DNA from: Myrica gale
Lineage: Eukaryota; Streptophyta; Magnoliopsida; Fagales; Myricaceae
NCBI GenBank assembly: GCA_963930655.1
Contig: OZ005618.1
Location: 5,788,001-5,852,000, forward strand
Length of the DNA stretch: 64,000 bases
Direction of reading: 5' to 3'
The stretch's first letter is position 1. Every line of letters begins with the position of its first letter. The notes beneath the pieces were generated by a model, which worked only from the letters and a program-made list of their open reading frames with translations, was not told where the DNA came from and searched no databases. This document shows positions 47,551 through 60,291 of this stretch, in pieces. The translations under genes and the position numbers were made by a program.

Positions 47551-50500
47551 ACAATTATTACTTTTTTATTATATTTTTATCTTTTTAAAAGATTTTTATT
47601 TTTATTTATTTTCTAACACGTGTCATAATGTAATTGGACCAAATTTTTAAAAAAAAATTACCTGTCACTGCCACGTGTAAGCCGTTATCCACGTGTGTAT
47701 TTCCGTCCATTAAATTGACGGCAGGACTAACTTGGGATTGAGTTCAAACCCCGGGGTTATCTGTAGGGAAAATCGAACCTTAAGGACGAATCTGGGAAAA
47801 AGGTCAAACCCCAAGGACGTACGAACTAATTTAGCCAAAAAAAAAAAAAAGCGTTTTGTTTCCGACATCATTCATCATTATCAACCCTTTGTATTCGATT
47901 CCACCGTTGATCATAATTTGATCAGACTTTATTTTTATTTTTGCAAAATTTCGAACTAATATTATTTAGTTTTAGCCCACACGTCCCACACTAACCGAAC
48001 CACGTACAAGGTGGCCTGCCCAATTATGCAGATCAAGTCAAAATTGCGTATGATTTCGTGTAGACAAAAGGAAAAGAAAGAAGGCCAAGAAAAGTGTGTG
48101 GGGGGAAGGGAAGAAACCACAGAAGTCAATTTTTGGAGGTAATTATTGGACTCCTCATGCCTCACCTTTCATATAGATGATGGCACACAGCACGTTTTAG
48201 TGTTGAACCGTTAAAACTCTTTGTAGCTGCAAATTAAGTGGCCAAATCCATTTAACCTGTCCATTTCATTAGATCTCTTCATGTAATCCTGCAACATTAT
48301 ATGATATCATTCCTAGTGAAATTTGATCTCCTGCTAATAATTAAGCTCTGTCGTGCAAGAAATTAAGGGCAAATATGTGGCGTCTGTTGGCTCATCGTCT
48401 CAACATTTTTCACTTTTAAAAAGATCCATTAGGTGCGATGTTGAATGTCAAAAAAAGTCATAAATGACGATCTCTTAATAACAATTGATTTTGAGAGAAA
48501 TGATGACTCAACGATCGAACAATTATTATAAGCAAAAGGGTAGAGAACGGAAGACGATACGTACTCGGATTATGTCACCGTGATTCCATGAATATGATAC
48601 TACTCTAATCGTTGAAGCAGTTGAACTATAAGAATGCTGGAGGATCAATATCTCAGCTCTAGCTTTAGGAGCGCACAGTAACAAGAAGTCGGATAGTATA
48701 TATGCCGGAGTAATTATTGAAAACAACCGCGCATATAGAATAAATCCGGCGGAGGAGATTCTACCAAAGGAGACCTGTTTTACTGATCGTATAGTTGGAT
48801 GCGTCCTCAGACGTCACCCTTGCCGGAGACACCACTAAAGCTGGCCAGGGACGTTTCTCGAAGAGAGGAATTCGTAGCTAGATTGGTTTCCAATTAAAAT
48901 ATAAAGCAAAAACAAAGAGAAAATATAAGAAGTCTCTTTGAATAGATCAACTTATAAAAGCTTTAGACAAAAAAAAAATTAGTGTAAGACAAATGTTTGG
49001 TAATCACGGTATTCCTCCGCCACAATTAAAGCCTATTTAATAAAATTTTGAAATACCGTCCTCTTTCTTAAGGCAAAAGGAAATTCGCCGGCATATATCT
49101 TAATTAGTGGTTGCTGGTTACTAAAACCATTTTAGAACACCTACGCATTGGATTTAATAAGGATCCTCCTCGACAAGAACCAAACCATATATAAGACGTG
49201 GATATATGATTATAATCTTTGTGTTTCGCATGATCATGCATCCTGTCGAGTCACACCAAGCACAGAACTTATCTTGTTGTGATCTTCTGAAGAGTAGAGA
49301 GTAATGTAAACAGTCAGTTTCGCAAAGCAAATGCCTCCAAAATTGATCTGCACACGTTGAAAATTCTTTAATTATTTTTCTCACTAGGCATGCTGAGATC
49401 GCTACCTATTTTCCTTATATGGCGTCATTGTATTTAATAATTCAATTAGAAAATTACACAGTAAACCGCGGTCGCTACCTATTTTCCTTATAATTATTAA
49501 TTCGGGTTTATATTACATATTATATATCTACCCCAATTCTCACCTACTTCAGCTCGAAGCATCCTGGTTCATGCAGACTTCAATTTTCTCAAATTTATCC
49601 ACAACTATTTGGTCCGTGAGCCAATGCAACCGAGAGAGCAAACGATGGAACATTAACGTGTGGCAGGCAAAAGATCATGTGGGTCAACTTCTATAATTTT
49701 ATTCGTCTATATTTAGGGTTTCAGGGAGGAAAAGACAAATTATACTGAGGTCATCGGCTTGATAGATCATGATGCAGTCTCGAATATAAAAACAGAACTA
49801 GAACTTAACAAATAGATCAGAGAGGATAAGATCAAAATAAAGTGAAGAGACTCTGTGAACTTTGAAGTCCACAGAAAAAATACAATTTTTTTTTGCTTCT
49901 CAACTATTGAGATTTTGACATTTTGCATGTCAGATTATTAATTTTACATTTTTTCCATCAACTAACAACGGTTTATATTTTACACCCCAATCATTATTCT
50001 GGATAAAAATTGTTATTTTTATTAGTGAAATAACGAATTTATCCCAATACAAAATATAATTAATTTTTATTGAATAAAATAGTAACTTTTGTTCAAATTA
50101 GCAATTATGTGTGTAAAGTGTAAATAATTAGTAGTTGAAAGGTAAAATATAATAAAATTAATAATTCAAAATATAAAATGTCAGAACTCCAATAATCGGT
50201 GAACGGAAAAGTGTATTTATCTAAAAATAATGGAGAGAAAATTTGAAAAGTAGGGTCATAACTTTGTCAACCCCACTGCTATATATATATATATTTGGTT
50301 GTGAATTATGAAATGGGTGCCGTGGTAATTGAAGTGCTGTGTGCTGCTTTTGTGCATGTCAACATTAGTCTTTGTCCAAATTTATGGCTCGTTTGTTGAA
50401 CCCAAGTTTGAGCTGCACTTCGGCTCATCTTCAAAACATTCAAAGCACTATCAATTGGCAATTAATCATGCCTTCTGGTAATGTGCATGCAATGCATGCA

Positions 50501-50718
50501 GGCCAGGCATCGTGTGTGTCACAAGTATCATGTTGTTTGTACGAACAGAAACAACATACTTTTTTTGTGGATGATGTTCTTGTTACAATGTGAAAAGAGG
50601 CAGATCTGAAGTAATTTTCTATTCAAATTGTATGATATAATTCGAAGAGTGATAAATATAAAAGATGATCTTCATTGTAAGACTTATGTTGCCCAAAACT
50701 TCATGTGAATAATATTAA

Positions 50719-50883
50719 GGGTGCGTTTGCACTAAAAATATCACAATATTTTTCACCAACTTACAGTAAAATATTAAAATATAATCTCTCCTATAAAAAA
50801 ATATAAAAAATCACATCTCTTTTCACTAAATCCAATACCAACACAAAACCCAATACCAAAAATTTTTCAACACAAACACAACC
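50719..50883. repeat. MITE-like repeat, member 1
   Basis: Starts gggtgcgtttg and ends caaacacaacc, imperfect inverted termini. The inside contains tccaataccaacac and acccaataccaaaaatttt, shared with 52131-52330. Confidence 0.55.
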
Positions 50884-52130
50884 TAAATGTTATAAAATTT
50901 ACGTCTGTCTCTTTTTAAATTACACATCATAACTCGGACAGAAAAATTACAAAATATTCCAATCCCAACGTGGAATTAGGAAAGACACTTTCTAGGACCA
51001 ATTGTTTGTATTTCCGTCAAAACTGGTATAAGCTTCCGTGCGATTTTGTCTTTTCAGAGAGCTTTAACTTCTGGGAATCCCAAAATTTCGATTTCCAGTG
51101 CGCCCCTTGCAATGAACTCCATGAAAAGCCTTGTTTTGGGAAACCAGTTTGAATACAATATTACTCCACCTTGATCAGCAAGGTGCTACTGCTCGTAATT
51201 TCACAAAACATTCACAAAATGGGTGTATGATGTTAACCATCCAGTAATCTTCACCTTAGGAGATATACAAATATTAGGGACTCCTCATAAAAAGTGTAAT
51301 GTAATTTAGAGATAAATTAGAGTTTGACGTGCTACCAACTTTTTGGGTCATTTTCAGTATCTTTAGTCTTGTTGAGATAAGTGTAAGTTTGATCTTGACA
51401 TCCGGTTATTAAAAAAGAATTGAGAGTTTTGACGTGAGAGAGTTGAATTATTATGTTTATAGTGATAGAGTTGATTTTGTATTCTAAATCTACTGAATGA
51501 TTCTCGTTGTCGTCGAAAAGGATCTCTCTGGACATTAATCGAAAATTCAAGCAATAATGATGTTTTTTTAATTGGTTTCCCCCCTATATGACTGTTAAAC
51601 ATTGAAATTTCAATCAAGAATCCATACAAATAGGCCACCATCTGCCGACACTCTCATTTGAAGATTTTTTTTTGTGGGTTCTCATTTTTCTACAACTTCA
51701 AATAACACAAGTTGGACATCTGGAATCAAAAGCATAAATGCAACCCGGTGAAGCAGGTATCTCTCTTTGAGCGTGGCAGAGCTGGGTCGAGCCAGCCTTG
51801 TGCATGATACCACACTCATCTCAGTCAAGCTCGACAAAGGAACAGAGCTCTGTCAAATATATTTCTAATCCGTGTATATATGACACCACAAACAACCTCC
51901 AGCAACGTTAAAACGTCGAGTCTGTGATGGACTTCAAGTCACTGTGCCTTGTAATCGGCCTCGGAGGCCTTCTGTATTCGGCGCTTGTGTACTGTTCCAT
52001 TGTGAAATGAAGTTTCACGTTTGCTCGGAAAAAAAAAGACAGTCCTGTTTCGCCGCCACCTCTTTCGTCGTGGGGGCCACACGCACCTCGGTCCCACCAC
52101 GGAATACAGTTCCTTGCCGTCCTCTTCTTA

Positions 52131-52330
52131 AGGCTGCGTTTGTCACTAAAATTTTACCCAAAATTTTATCTCTCTCCTAATAAAATACTCCAATATAATC
52201 TCTCTCTTTCATAAAAAAATATAAAATATTACAAAAATTATAAAATATTACCTCTCTCTTCACTTTTTCACTAAACCCAATACCAACACTAAACCCAATA
52301 CCAAAAATTTTACCACACAAACCCACCCTT
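52131..52330. repeat. MITE-like repeat, member 2
   Basis: Starts aggctgcgtttg and ends caaacccaccctt, with the same internal text aacccaataccaacac and cccaataccaaaaatttta as 50719-50883. Lies just upstream of the WNK leader. Confidence 0.55.
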
Positions 52331-52515
52331 ATTTATACAGAGGCACCGGGACCCGAAGTTCCAATCTTTTCATCCATTTGCTCGTGTTGTTTCTGTCGGC
52401 TCCTATACTCATCTTTCTCTCTCTCTATTTCTCTCTCCCCCTCTCTCTCAAATCCCATTTGCTCTCTTTGCAAAGTTTCCTCCTTCGTGGGTTCTCTTCG
52501 ATTGATAGCTACAAA

Positions 52516-52602
52516 ATGATACACACAAAGCGTGGTCACAGATTCTTCAAGTTCCGTGGTGCCCCAGCTGTCTCTCAATCTATCACTCTCTCGACTTTCT
52601 GA
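52516..52602 (+). other. upstream ORF 1 in probable WNK leader (28 codons)
   Basis: ATG at 52516, peptide MIHTKRGHRFFKFRG..., stop at 52600-52602. Lies between a TATA-like tatttatac near 52330 and the WNK start. Whether it is in the mature mRNA depends on an unknown leader intron. Confidence 0.35.
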
Positions 52603-52869
52603 TTCCCAAGAGCCTTCCCACAGTTACTGCTTCGGACCCTCAATCTACTACTCCTAGGACAAAGTCTTCAAAACCCCACTTCTTCGAAGGTGAAAATATC
52701 CTTTGTTCTTATCTGATTCTCTTCCACTACTTGAACCTTTGCCAACGACAACAACGTTTCAGTCTCATCCTTTTGTCAAATCGTACACCCCGTATCTTCT
52801 ACAATTTTTATCTTATTTTTTGTCTTTTTTGGTTCCCAAAAAGAAATAGAAAATCAGAGATCAATCTAA

Positions 52870-53010
52870 ATGGTGGCTAGGAAGTACGACTTCTCACGTG
52901 CGGTAGTGGAGATGGCTTGGATCATGCTGAGGATTGACTATTCCAGGCTCTTCTGGCTTCTCTTTGGCGTCTTCTCTTACGAAAACCACGAGGGAAAGCC
53001 TCGGATTTAG
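52870..53010 (+). other. upstream ORF 2 in probable WNK leader (46 codons)
   Basis: ATG at 52870 with aaatgg context, peptide MVARKYDFSRAVVEMAW... ending ENHEGKPRI, stop at 53008-53010. It ends 180 bases before the kinase ATG. The composition looks protein-like and does not resemble chance AT-rich translation. No known family recognised. Confidence 0.4.
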
Positions 53011-53189
53011 TCCACCTTCACTTTCATCAAAGTTCGTTTCTGTTAATTTATGCTATTTCGAATCATTTAGTCACGTGTGAATCGGAACTTTGTAGCGCCT
53101 AGGAATTTCACTTCCCAGCATCTTTCTTCACCAAAGTTTAGCTAGCTAGGCACACTCAGTGATTGGACAACGACCTTGGTTACTCAAAC

Positions 53190-55893
53190 ATGTATCAGAA
53201 GCATACTGGAGACCGCACTCATGAAGCCAAATCGGAGAATGGATACGTGGAAACCGATCCCTCTGGTCGATACGGCAGAGTAAGCGAAGCCTTCAACCTC
53301 TTTGCCTATATCTATGTCATATATATGTGTGCGTGTATGATTCATTCGAATTGTTCATCTCTTTCTTTCTTCTTTCTTTTTCTTTCCTTCTTTTTTTGCT
53401 CTTTGATGTAAAATTAAACAACTTTTCTCCAAATTGTTGATTTCTGTCTGTTGAATTGGGAAAACATTTTGAGATATATGGAAAGCCCTATTAAACATTC
53501 TATGGAAACTACAACGATTTATGTATCCTCCAATACCATGAACCTGCAGAAAGTCCACGATAATTGTGTTCTGATTGAAGCACGCGATGCAACTTGTTAT
53601 CAAATTGAATTTGTTTACTCCCTAAAATCCAAGGAAGTCCAGAGACGTTAATTGTTTAGCTTTTAGGAACAAGCATAGAAATACTTCTAAAGCCCAGTTG
53701 TAATAAATTACTGCTAAAGGTTTTTTTTTCTTCTCTCTTTTTGTTTCTTTTCCATTTCCTAAAATTTATTCAAGTCTGTCTGAGCATCTTAACCTTCTTT
53801 TTGTTTTACCTGGTCGATTGTTTAACAAATATTACATATTATCGTTGACAATCCTTGGTATATGGGGACAAGTATTGTTAGTTTCAAGCGTTCAAGTAAT
53901 CGCCAATATTGCATTCCTATGCATGTGTCATACTTGTCGTAGCGGTAGCCAATATTTTATTGGGCCTAGTTTCTCCTGATGAAGCTTAATTCCTGTGTAG
54001 ATGACTGTCCTGTGAAACAGCTAGCTTGATTTGTTCACAGGTAGCTTATTGTCTTAGAGCGTTTCCAATTGCAAGTGATTTGGTGACCCTCAACAAAGGG
54101 TCAAGTGGTTTCAAAAAGGATTTTCTAAACCTGAAAAATTTAATAAGGTTTATTTTCGTATACCATGAAGTTTAGTCAATGATTTATAAAAAATCTAGGA
54201 TTATTAGGATTTTTTTTATAGAATTGTGAATAATTATGTAGGTTGGAGTATTATAGGCTTTTGTATAAAAGTTGGTGAGATTTTTTAAATATATTTGATT
54301 TTTATTGGAGTTTGTAAAAATTTGTAAAGGGATAATTTAATGTAATTTTTTAATAAAAAAGTATTGGAGTTTGATGAAAAAGTACGTAGAGAGAAGATTT
54401 GTTAGATTTTTTTTAAAAAGGTATGGAAACTTGTGTGAGAAGTTGTTGGAGTTTGTGTACAAGATATTGGTGTTTGTTTAGGATTTTTTTTGAGATTTTA
54501 GAGGTTCGTTTTGTGAATTTTGTTGCATTCATTGTATTTTAGAATACTTTTGTAAACGAACATATAGCCTCAAACTTCATGATTTGTTGGTTATCAAAAT
54601 CATGCCTGATTGATTTTAGTGGTGAAATGGTAGACTTTGGTCGCTCATGTTCGAATTTTGTTAGGATTTGCTACGGAAATACGTAATTTTCTTTAGTAGG
54701 ACTTCTCTAAAGGATGACAGAACTCTGAAATGAGACATTCCAACACCAGGAGAAGTGAAAGAGGATTTAAGCTTCCTCTCAGCTTGAGTACCACATCACA
54801 CTGAGAAAATATAATAGTTAGTAGAATTGGCTACAGAATGTAGTTTGTTGTTTGGACTTGGAATAGACATGATGTACAGGTGAGAAGCTCAGCAGATGCA
54901 CCTCAGAAGTCTTTGAAGGACAAGCATGAAACAGTCAACGTTGTTATGAATAATTTAAATTACTAGATAGGCGAATAACTTGACTGTGATTAGACATGAG
55001 TTAAGTCGAGGTTCATGAGGAAGGGTTTACATTTGTGACCTAGGCATCTATAGATGAGGAAGGGGTGTAGTCACAATGGGATGCATGTGGTCAGGACCAA
55101 TTTAGATGAGCTAAAACTTGATGAGGCCTATGCCAATGATATATGCACCTTCTATTGCTTTCTTATGCACACAGTTAATAATTTTGCAAGCCCTGTTTGC
55201 TTACCAAGGTCAAGAAGAAGATTCCAATTCTACTGCTACCTTAGTAGTTCCCCCCCCCCCCCTAAAAGAAGGCTCTCTAACTTTGTTGGTTAATTGCTTC
55301 ATCAATGGTCATGTGATAGTAGTCTTCTCTTTGTGATGGCAGTTTAATGAAGTTCTGGGAAAGGGAGCAATGAAGAAAGTGTACAAGGCAATTGACGAGG
55401 TCCTTGGGATTGAGGTGGCATGGAACCAAGTAAAATTGAATGAGGTGCTTCGCTCACCAGATGATTTGCAGCGGTTGTATTCAGAGGTTCACCTCCTCAG
55501 CACCCTCAAACATGACTCCATCATTCGCTTCTACACATCCTGGATTGATGTTGATAAGAAGACCTTCAACTTCATTACCGAATTGTTTACTTCGGGGACA
55601 CTCAGAGAGTAATTTCTTTTTCCAACTCTAATTTTTCCAACTGCTCTCATCCCTGGATATGAACCCTCAGAACTAGCCAAGCTTGTTTCCGAAAACATTT
55701 GAACATCACTCTTTTTTATTAGATTTTTAATTACTTTAGCATAGAATCTAGAAAAGAGATGTGGAATTTTGTGTTACATCGCCTAATCTAGTGCTTCAGC
55801 ATTGGCAAAAAGAAAACTTGCAGAAAGATAAATTGTCTATGGCTTGGACATTGTGATAATCATATTTATAACAAAAGTATGGTAATGAAGTGG

Positions 55894-55942
<49 letters not shown>

Positions 55943-58631
55943 TGAGTAGGATTGAAAACTCTTCACTGTAATTTCACCATTAGAAATGACATGCTCCATA
56001 TAGTCTGATGAAAAAAACAATCAGGCAAGCTCTGTGGATCTTTTAATTGGGGAACGATACTTCTGAGTATTGTCTTGAAGTACAAGAGCTAGTTCTCTAT
56101 TTTGACTGATATGAATGCACGATGGAATGACTTACAGCATCCTGGGGTGATGCAGATACAGGAAGAAATATAAGAAAGTATACATCCAGGCCATTAAGAG
56201 CTGGGCCCGCCAAATCTTGCGGGGCCTCGTTTATCTTCACAACCATGACCCTCAAGTAATTCATAGAGACCTTAAGTGTGATAACATATTTGTCAATGGG
56301 CATCTTGGACAAGTCAAGATTGGTGATCTAGGACTTGCAGCAATTCTTCGTGGATCTCAATCCGCTCACAGTGTGATAGGTACTTATTTCTTTACCATTA
56401 GTACATGAATTGTGCAGGCACTCATCTCTAAATCTTCTAATTTAGCTTTTTACCCTTGTTTTAGGGACCCCTGAGTTCATGGCACCAGAATTATATGAAG
56501 AAGATTACAATGAACTCGTTGATGTTTACTCATTTGGTTTGTGTGTTTTGGAGATGTTTACATCTGAATATCCCTATAGCGAATGTACCAACCCTGCACA
56601 AATCTACAAGAAAGTGACATCGGTACGGTCAGTTTTGATGTCAGTTCATTGATGTTGGTGAAACCAGTGTCTTAGCCACATTCCATCTTCTTTGATTAGG
56701 GGAAACTGCCAGGAGCATTCTATCGGATCGAAGACTTGGAAGCACAGCGGTTCATTGGAAAATGCTTAGTAGTTGCTTCAAAAAGATTATCAGCAAAAGA
56801 ATTGCTCCTTGACCCTTTTCTCGCGTCTGATGAAGATGAACACCTGCCTATGAGAAAGCTTGGAAGTCAGAAGCCATTTTTAAATAAGACAGAAATGGAA
56901 AAACTACAATCCAGCCCTGACCCACACAGGACCAACATGACAATCACAGGGAAGCTCAATCCTGATGATGATACTATCTTTCTCAAAGTGCAGATTGCTG
57001 ATAAAGATGGTAATCAATTAGCTCTTGAAATGCAATATTCTAGTGCAATTGTTTCTATGGAACGTTTTTGCTGGAACATCCAAGCATAATGCAAAAACAG
57101 AGGAGATGAGGCCTCATTAGAATATATTATGTAACCAAATGATTTAAAGTCATCTGTACCTTTCTACACCTGCTGTGAACTTTGCCCACTATTGTCCAAG
57201 TAAAGAGGGGGCTTTTTAACTGTATTTTACTGCAGGTTCTACGAGGAACATATTCTTTCCTTTTGACATTCTGACTGACACTCCAATTGATGTTGCAATG
57301 GAAATGGTAAAGGAGTTGGAGATCGCAGATTGGGAACCATTTGAAATTTCTGACATGATTGAAGGAGAGATTTCTGCATTAGTACCTCACTGGAGAAGAG
57401 GGGAACTGTCTCATTCTGAAACCTACCATACGTTCAACTATCAAGACGACAATGAAGATGATGGGCCTCATCATCCTCTTCACTCTTTCTCCTCCTTTTC
57501 ATCATCTGAAGTGTCGGCATTGGGCTTGAATAAAATCAAGGCAATGACAGACCATCGAGGTTGTTTCCAAGGTATGGCTCTTTAGTTATTTCGAAGCAGT
57601 TACTCTACCCATCTTTATCACCTGATATACGCCAGAATTAAAATAAACCACTGCTCAATTTGGAGGCTCCCCAGGTTATCTCTTGGCCAGGGTTTAAGGG
57701 AGAGTGCTGTTATGCCCCGTTTTCGTGGAGTACATGATGGAAATAGAAATTGGGAGTCTTCAGCAATCATCAAATAAACAATTGCATGTGCTTAATTTAT
57801 TTTGCACATACAAAAAACATTATATCATGCGTTGCAGTGATGGTATATAGGCAGGAGTACTTCTGATCAATGCCATGAGTTCATGTGAAAAGCTTGTTAG
57901 ATGTCTCCAAGCCATTCTCAGGCTGTTAGGCCCAAACCTGTCCAAACTCAAACTTTTAAGGCCTTGATGGTATTTGTAGGCCTAGATTATCTTTGAGCAT
58001 CGAGTTTGGTTAGTGAAGGTCAGGCTAGCCAGCCCACTTGCTTGCCCTACCCTATAATCTGATTGCACATACATAGGTATAATGTTTTCCTAATCAACTC
58101 CTAGTAAGTTGGGCCACATTTTCCTAGTTAAAACCAAGCAGGGTTAGGCAAAGTGAATTTGAATTCTCAATGTCAATTAGAAGCAATGCTGCTGCAGATA
58201 ATTTCCTTGATGAGACAAGCTCTCAAAGCTCTTCACACTCAGGAACATATTCAAACGTAAATTACTTTACTGGCAATGAGCATGAGTCCCTCACAAGTCC
58301 TTCCGGAGATCGATCTACCATCGCAAAGAATCATAACTGCACAAGGTTATGCAGTGTGGAAGGCCATAGGATGGGGCAGTGCAAGGTTTCACATGGAGCT
58401 TCTATTTCTAGAGGTAAGGGGATGGTGGACAACCGGAGATCATCGAGAAACAATTCACTGCTAGATATACGAAGCCAATTTCTGCACAGGTCATTGGAGG
58501 AGGAGCTGAACAGGCGACGGATGTTTAAGACAGTTGGAGCCGTGGAAAATATCGGATTTCAAGCACCATGCGAGATTTCTAAAAAGGAGTCACGACCCCC
58601 AAAGCAAGGACATCAAAGCAGAAGAATTTGA
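53190..58631 (+). CDS. WNK: WNK (with-no-lysine) serine/threonine protein kinase
   Basis: Exons: 53190-53279, 55343-55608, 56156-56379, 56465-56622, 56700-57009, 57236-57571, 58198-58631; 605 codons with consistent phases. Start [18 protein letters not shown], then the plant WNK hallmark [12 protein letters not shown]. An in-frame stop lies 9 codons before the ATG (53160-53162), so no longer start exists in this exon. Kinase features: [11 protein letters not shown], with the catalytic Lys shifted into the glycine loop; VAWNQVKL, where the usual VAIK Lys is Asn; [21 protein letters not shown] instead of [32 protein letters not shown]. An OSR1-like C-terminal domain follows ([39 protein letters not shown]), then a Ser-rich tail ([13 protein letters not shown]) and [16 protein letters not shown]. 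Plant WNKs act in clock, flowering and stress signalling. It resembles the Arabidopsis WNK4/WNK5/WNK11 type; exact orthology is unresolved. Confidence 0.93.
54190..54490. repeat. AT-rich MITE-like repeat in WNK intron 1
   Basis: Opposite-orientation relative of 43738-44025, with repeated ttggagtttg motifs. Lies in the 2,063-bp first intron (53280-55342). No coding capacity. Confidence 0.45.
55896..55939. repeat. (TA)n microsatellite in WNK intron 2
   Basis: About 22 uninterrupted TA units. Likely length-polymorphic. Confidence 0.95.
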
Positions 58632-59048
58632 CAATGCTTCAATGAGAAGAAGGATAGATTAGTTTGAGGATTAGACAAATGCAAAATGCATAATTCGATG
58701 ACCAGATTGGTTCCCATTTGTGGTAACCATGGTGCGAAATTTGGGTATGCTTGAAGGTCGTCTTTGGAGTAAAATTCTAGATATATTTAGTACTTCATGT
58801 TCATATGTTTTAGAATAAAATGTCTGTTCGAGATCAATGTTAAAGATTAGGTTCTCCTTTTTCCTCCCAGCCATGAAAGAAAACGAAACAGAAAAAGGAG
58901 GCAAAACATATTTTTTGAATATCCAGGGCCTAAACGCACGGTTTTCTTTGGATAAAATTGAAGAGTGTGAACTAAAGATTTACAAGTGGGAATTAATTTT
59001 ACACTGACAACACATACAGGTAGGAACTAGTCTCTCGTGTGAGACTAC

Positions 59049-59055
<7 letters not shown>

Positions 59056-59081
<26 letters not shown>
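59056..59081. repeat. (TA)n microsatellite
   Basis: About 13 TA units, followed by a short (TC)n run. Confidence 0.9.
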
Positions 59082-59910
59082 TCTCTCTCTCTATCTCTTG
59101 TTTATTTAATTTTCCTTCAAATTCGTGACCTTGACATACATCTTGCCAGTTGTCATGCTCTAGGTCTGCCAGCACTACTTTTCATAGGAGCACTGGCTAC
59201 CATGCATGTTTAGGTGGTTTGGTGTGCTGGTAGATGGCATTTCCTTCACAACTTTCGGTTTCAGGTTTCAGTTGTTGAGAAGGTAGGAAGTAGAGTTGCA
59301 TCTACTCAATTAAAAGTAATAGCCACATCTCTGATTTGGCTTAAAAAAAGATTAATCTAATTTTTTTCTCCATAAATAATTAGATAAAAATATTAAGAAA
59401 CAAGTGTTCGAGTCACAAGCTAAAATATATGGTGGAATTCAATTAGAACCCAGATAGGCTAACACATGATCAATTATTGCTCACTGTGCCGACAAGTGAG
59501 CTTGCTGATTGAGCTTACGTGGAATCGAAAAAATGATCCAACCAGAATGCTCTCCGAATAACTGCTTGAGAGAAAGAGCTTTTAACTTAGTAAGGTTTTA
59601 GTGTAAGGTAGTTTATTCTTTTCTTTCACTCTAAGTGATATTCGAGATATCACAATATCTCCTTTAAATTCTTGACGGGGACGTCAAGGCTCACTAAACG
59701 TCCATTTCAATTTAGTAAGATCTCATGATGAGATTTGACCATCTTTCATTCATTTTCTTCTTCCACTCTAAATGAGATCCGGGATATCACAATCATAGCC
59801 TTTTTCAAGGTCACTCGTTAAGTAAGCATGTGTTTCGAATCCTAGGCATGCAAAGACTAGTCCTCTTGGTATTACAACATCCAATCACTGTCAACTCAAG
59901 AGTAAGACAA

Positions 59911-60291
59911 CTTAGGGGATAGCTTAAGGCCTCACACTAAGCAAGGCCCCATAAGATGACCCAAGAAATAAAAAGACAACTGAGCTAAGAAAAAAAAAGA
60001 ATGACAATATGCAATCTTTTCTGATTTTTTTATCATGAGTGGATTGTCTTTTTGCTCATCATATAGTGATATGTTTCTCCCAACCTTCGTAATCATTTTC
60101 TGATATTTTGAAGCTTTATTAAAAGAGAAAAAAATGTCTTTCTTGATTTGGTGTATGAGAGCCGTATAACAAACCATTAATAGAGCCTTTGAATATTTTA
60201 TATTAAATTTAATAATTTTCAAATATTTTATATTAAAATTTATATAAAAGGCCTGATATATTATACCGCCTTGAGCCTCCATTTGGACCCT
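59911..60291. mobile_element. possible degenerate hAT-like element
   Basis: The left text aggggatagcttaaggcct and the right text gccttgagcctccatttggaccctgg resemble the inverted agggccggctta-type ends of some plant hAT elements. No 8-bp duplication is visible. A 116-codon minus-strand frame (60282-59932) inside is Ile/Lys/Phe-rich without a transposase motif. Confidence 0.3.

Larger units (their letters stand above)
46336..47836. mobile_element. Pack-MULE with two captured gene fragments
   Basis: 1,501 bp with terminal inverted repeats of about 280 bp (left 46336 to about 46616, right about 47556-47836). Paired text includes ttaaattagtccgtacgtc with gacgtacgaactaattta, and the shared blocks cacacgtggataacggctta and catgtgttagaaaataa. 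A-rich 9-bp flanks (acaaaaaaa and aaaaaaaaa) fit a MULE duplication. Between the arms lie a GH1 beta-glucosidase exon with its splice sites and an HD-Zip II fragment. No transposase is present. Confidence 0.85.
47837..52330. other. intergenic region upstream of WNK
   Basis: No gene found in about 4.5 kb. It is AT-rich with two related MITE-like blocks (50719-50883 and 52131-52330). Short open frames (for example 48526-48726, 49154-49384, 50372-50593) have no recognisable domain. Confidence 0.55.

Noticed and set aside
52378..52602. Ser/Leu-rich 74-codon frame over the WNK leader
   Set aside because: Pyrimidine-rich leader translation; only the ATG at 52516 within it is worth noting, as an upstream ORF.
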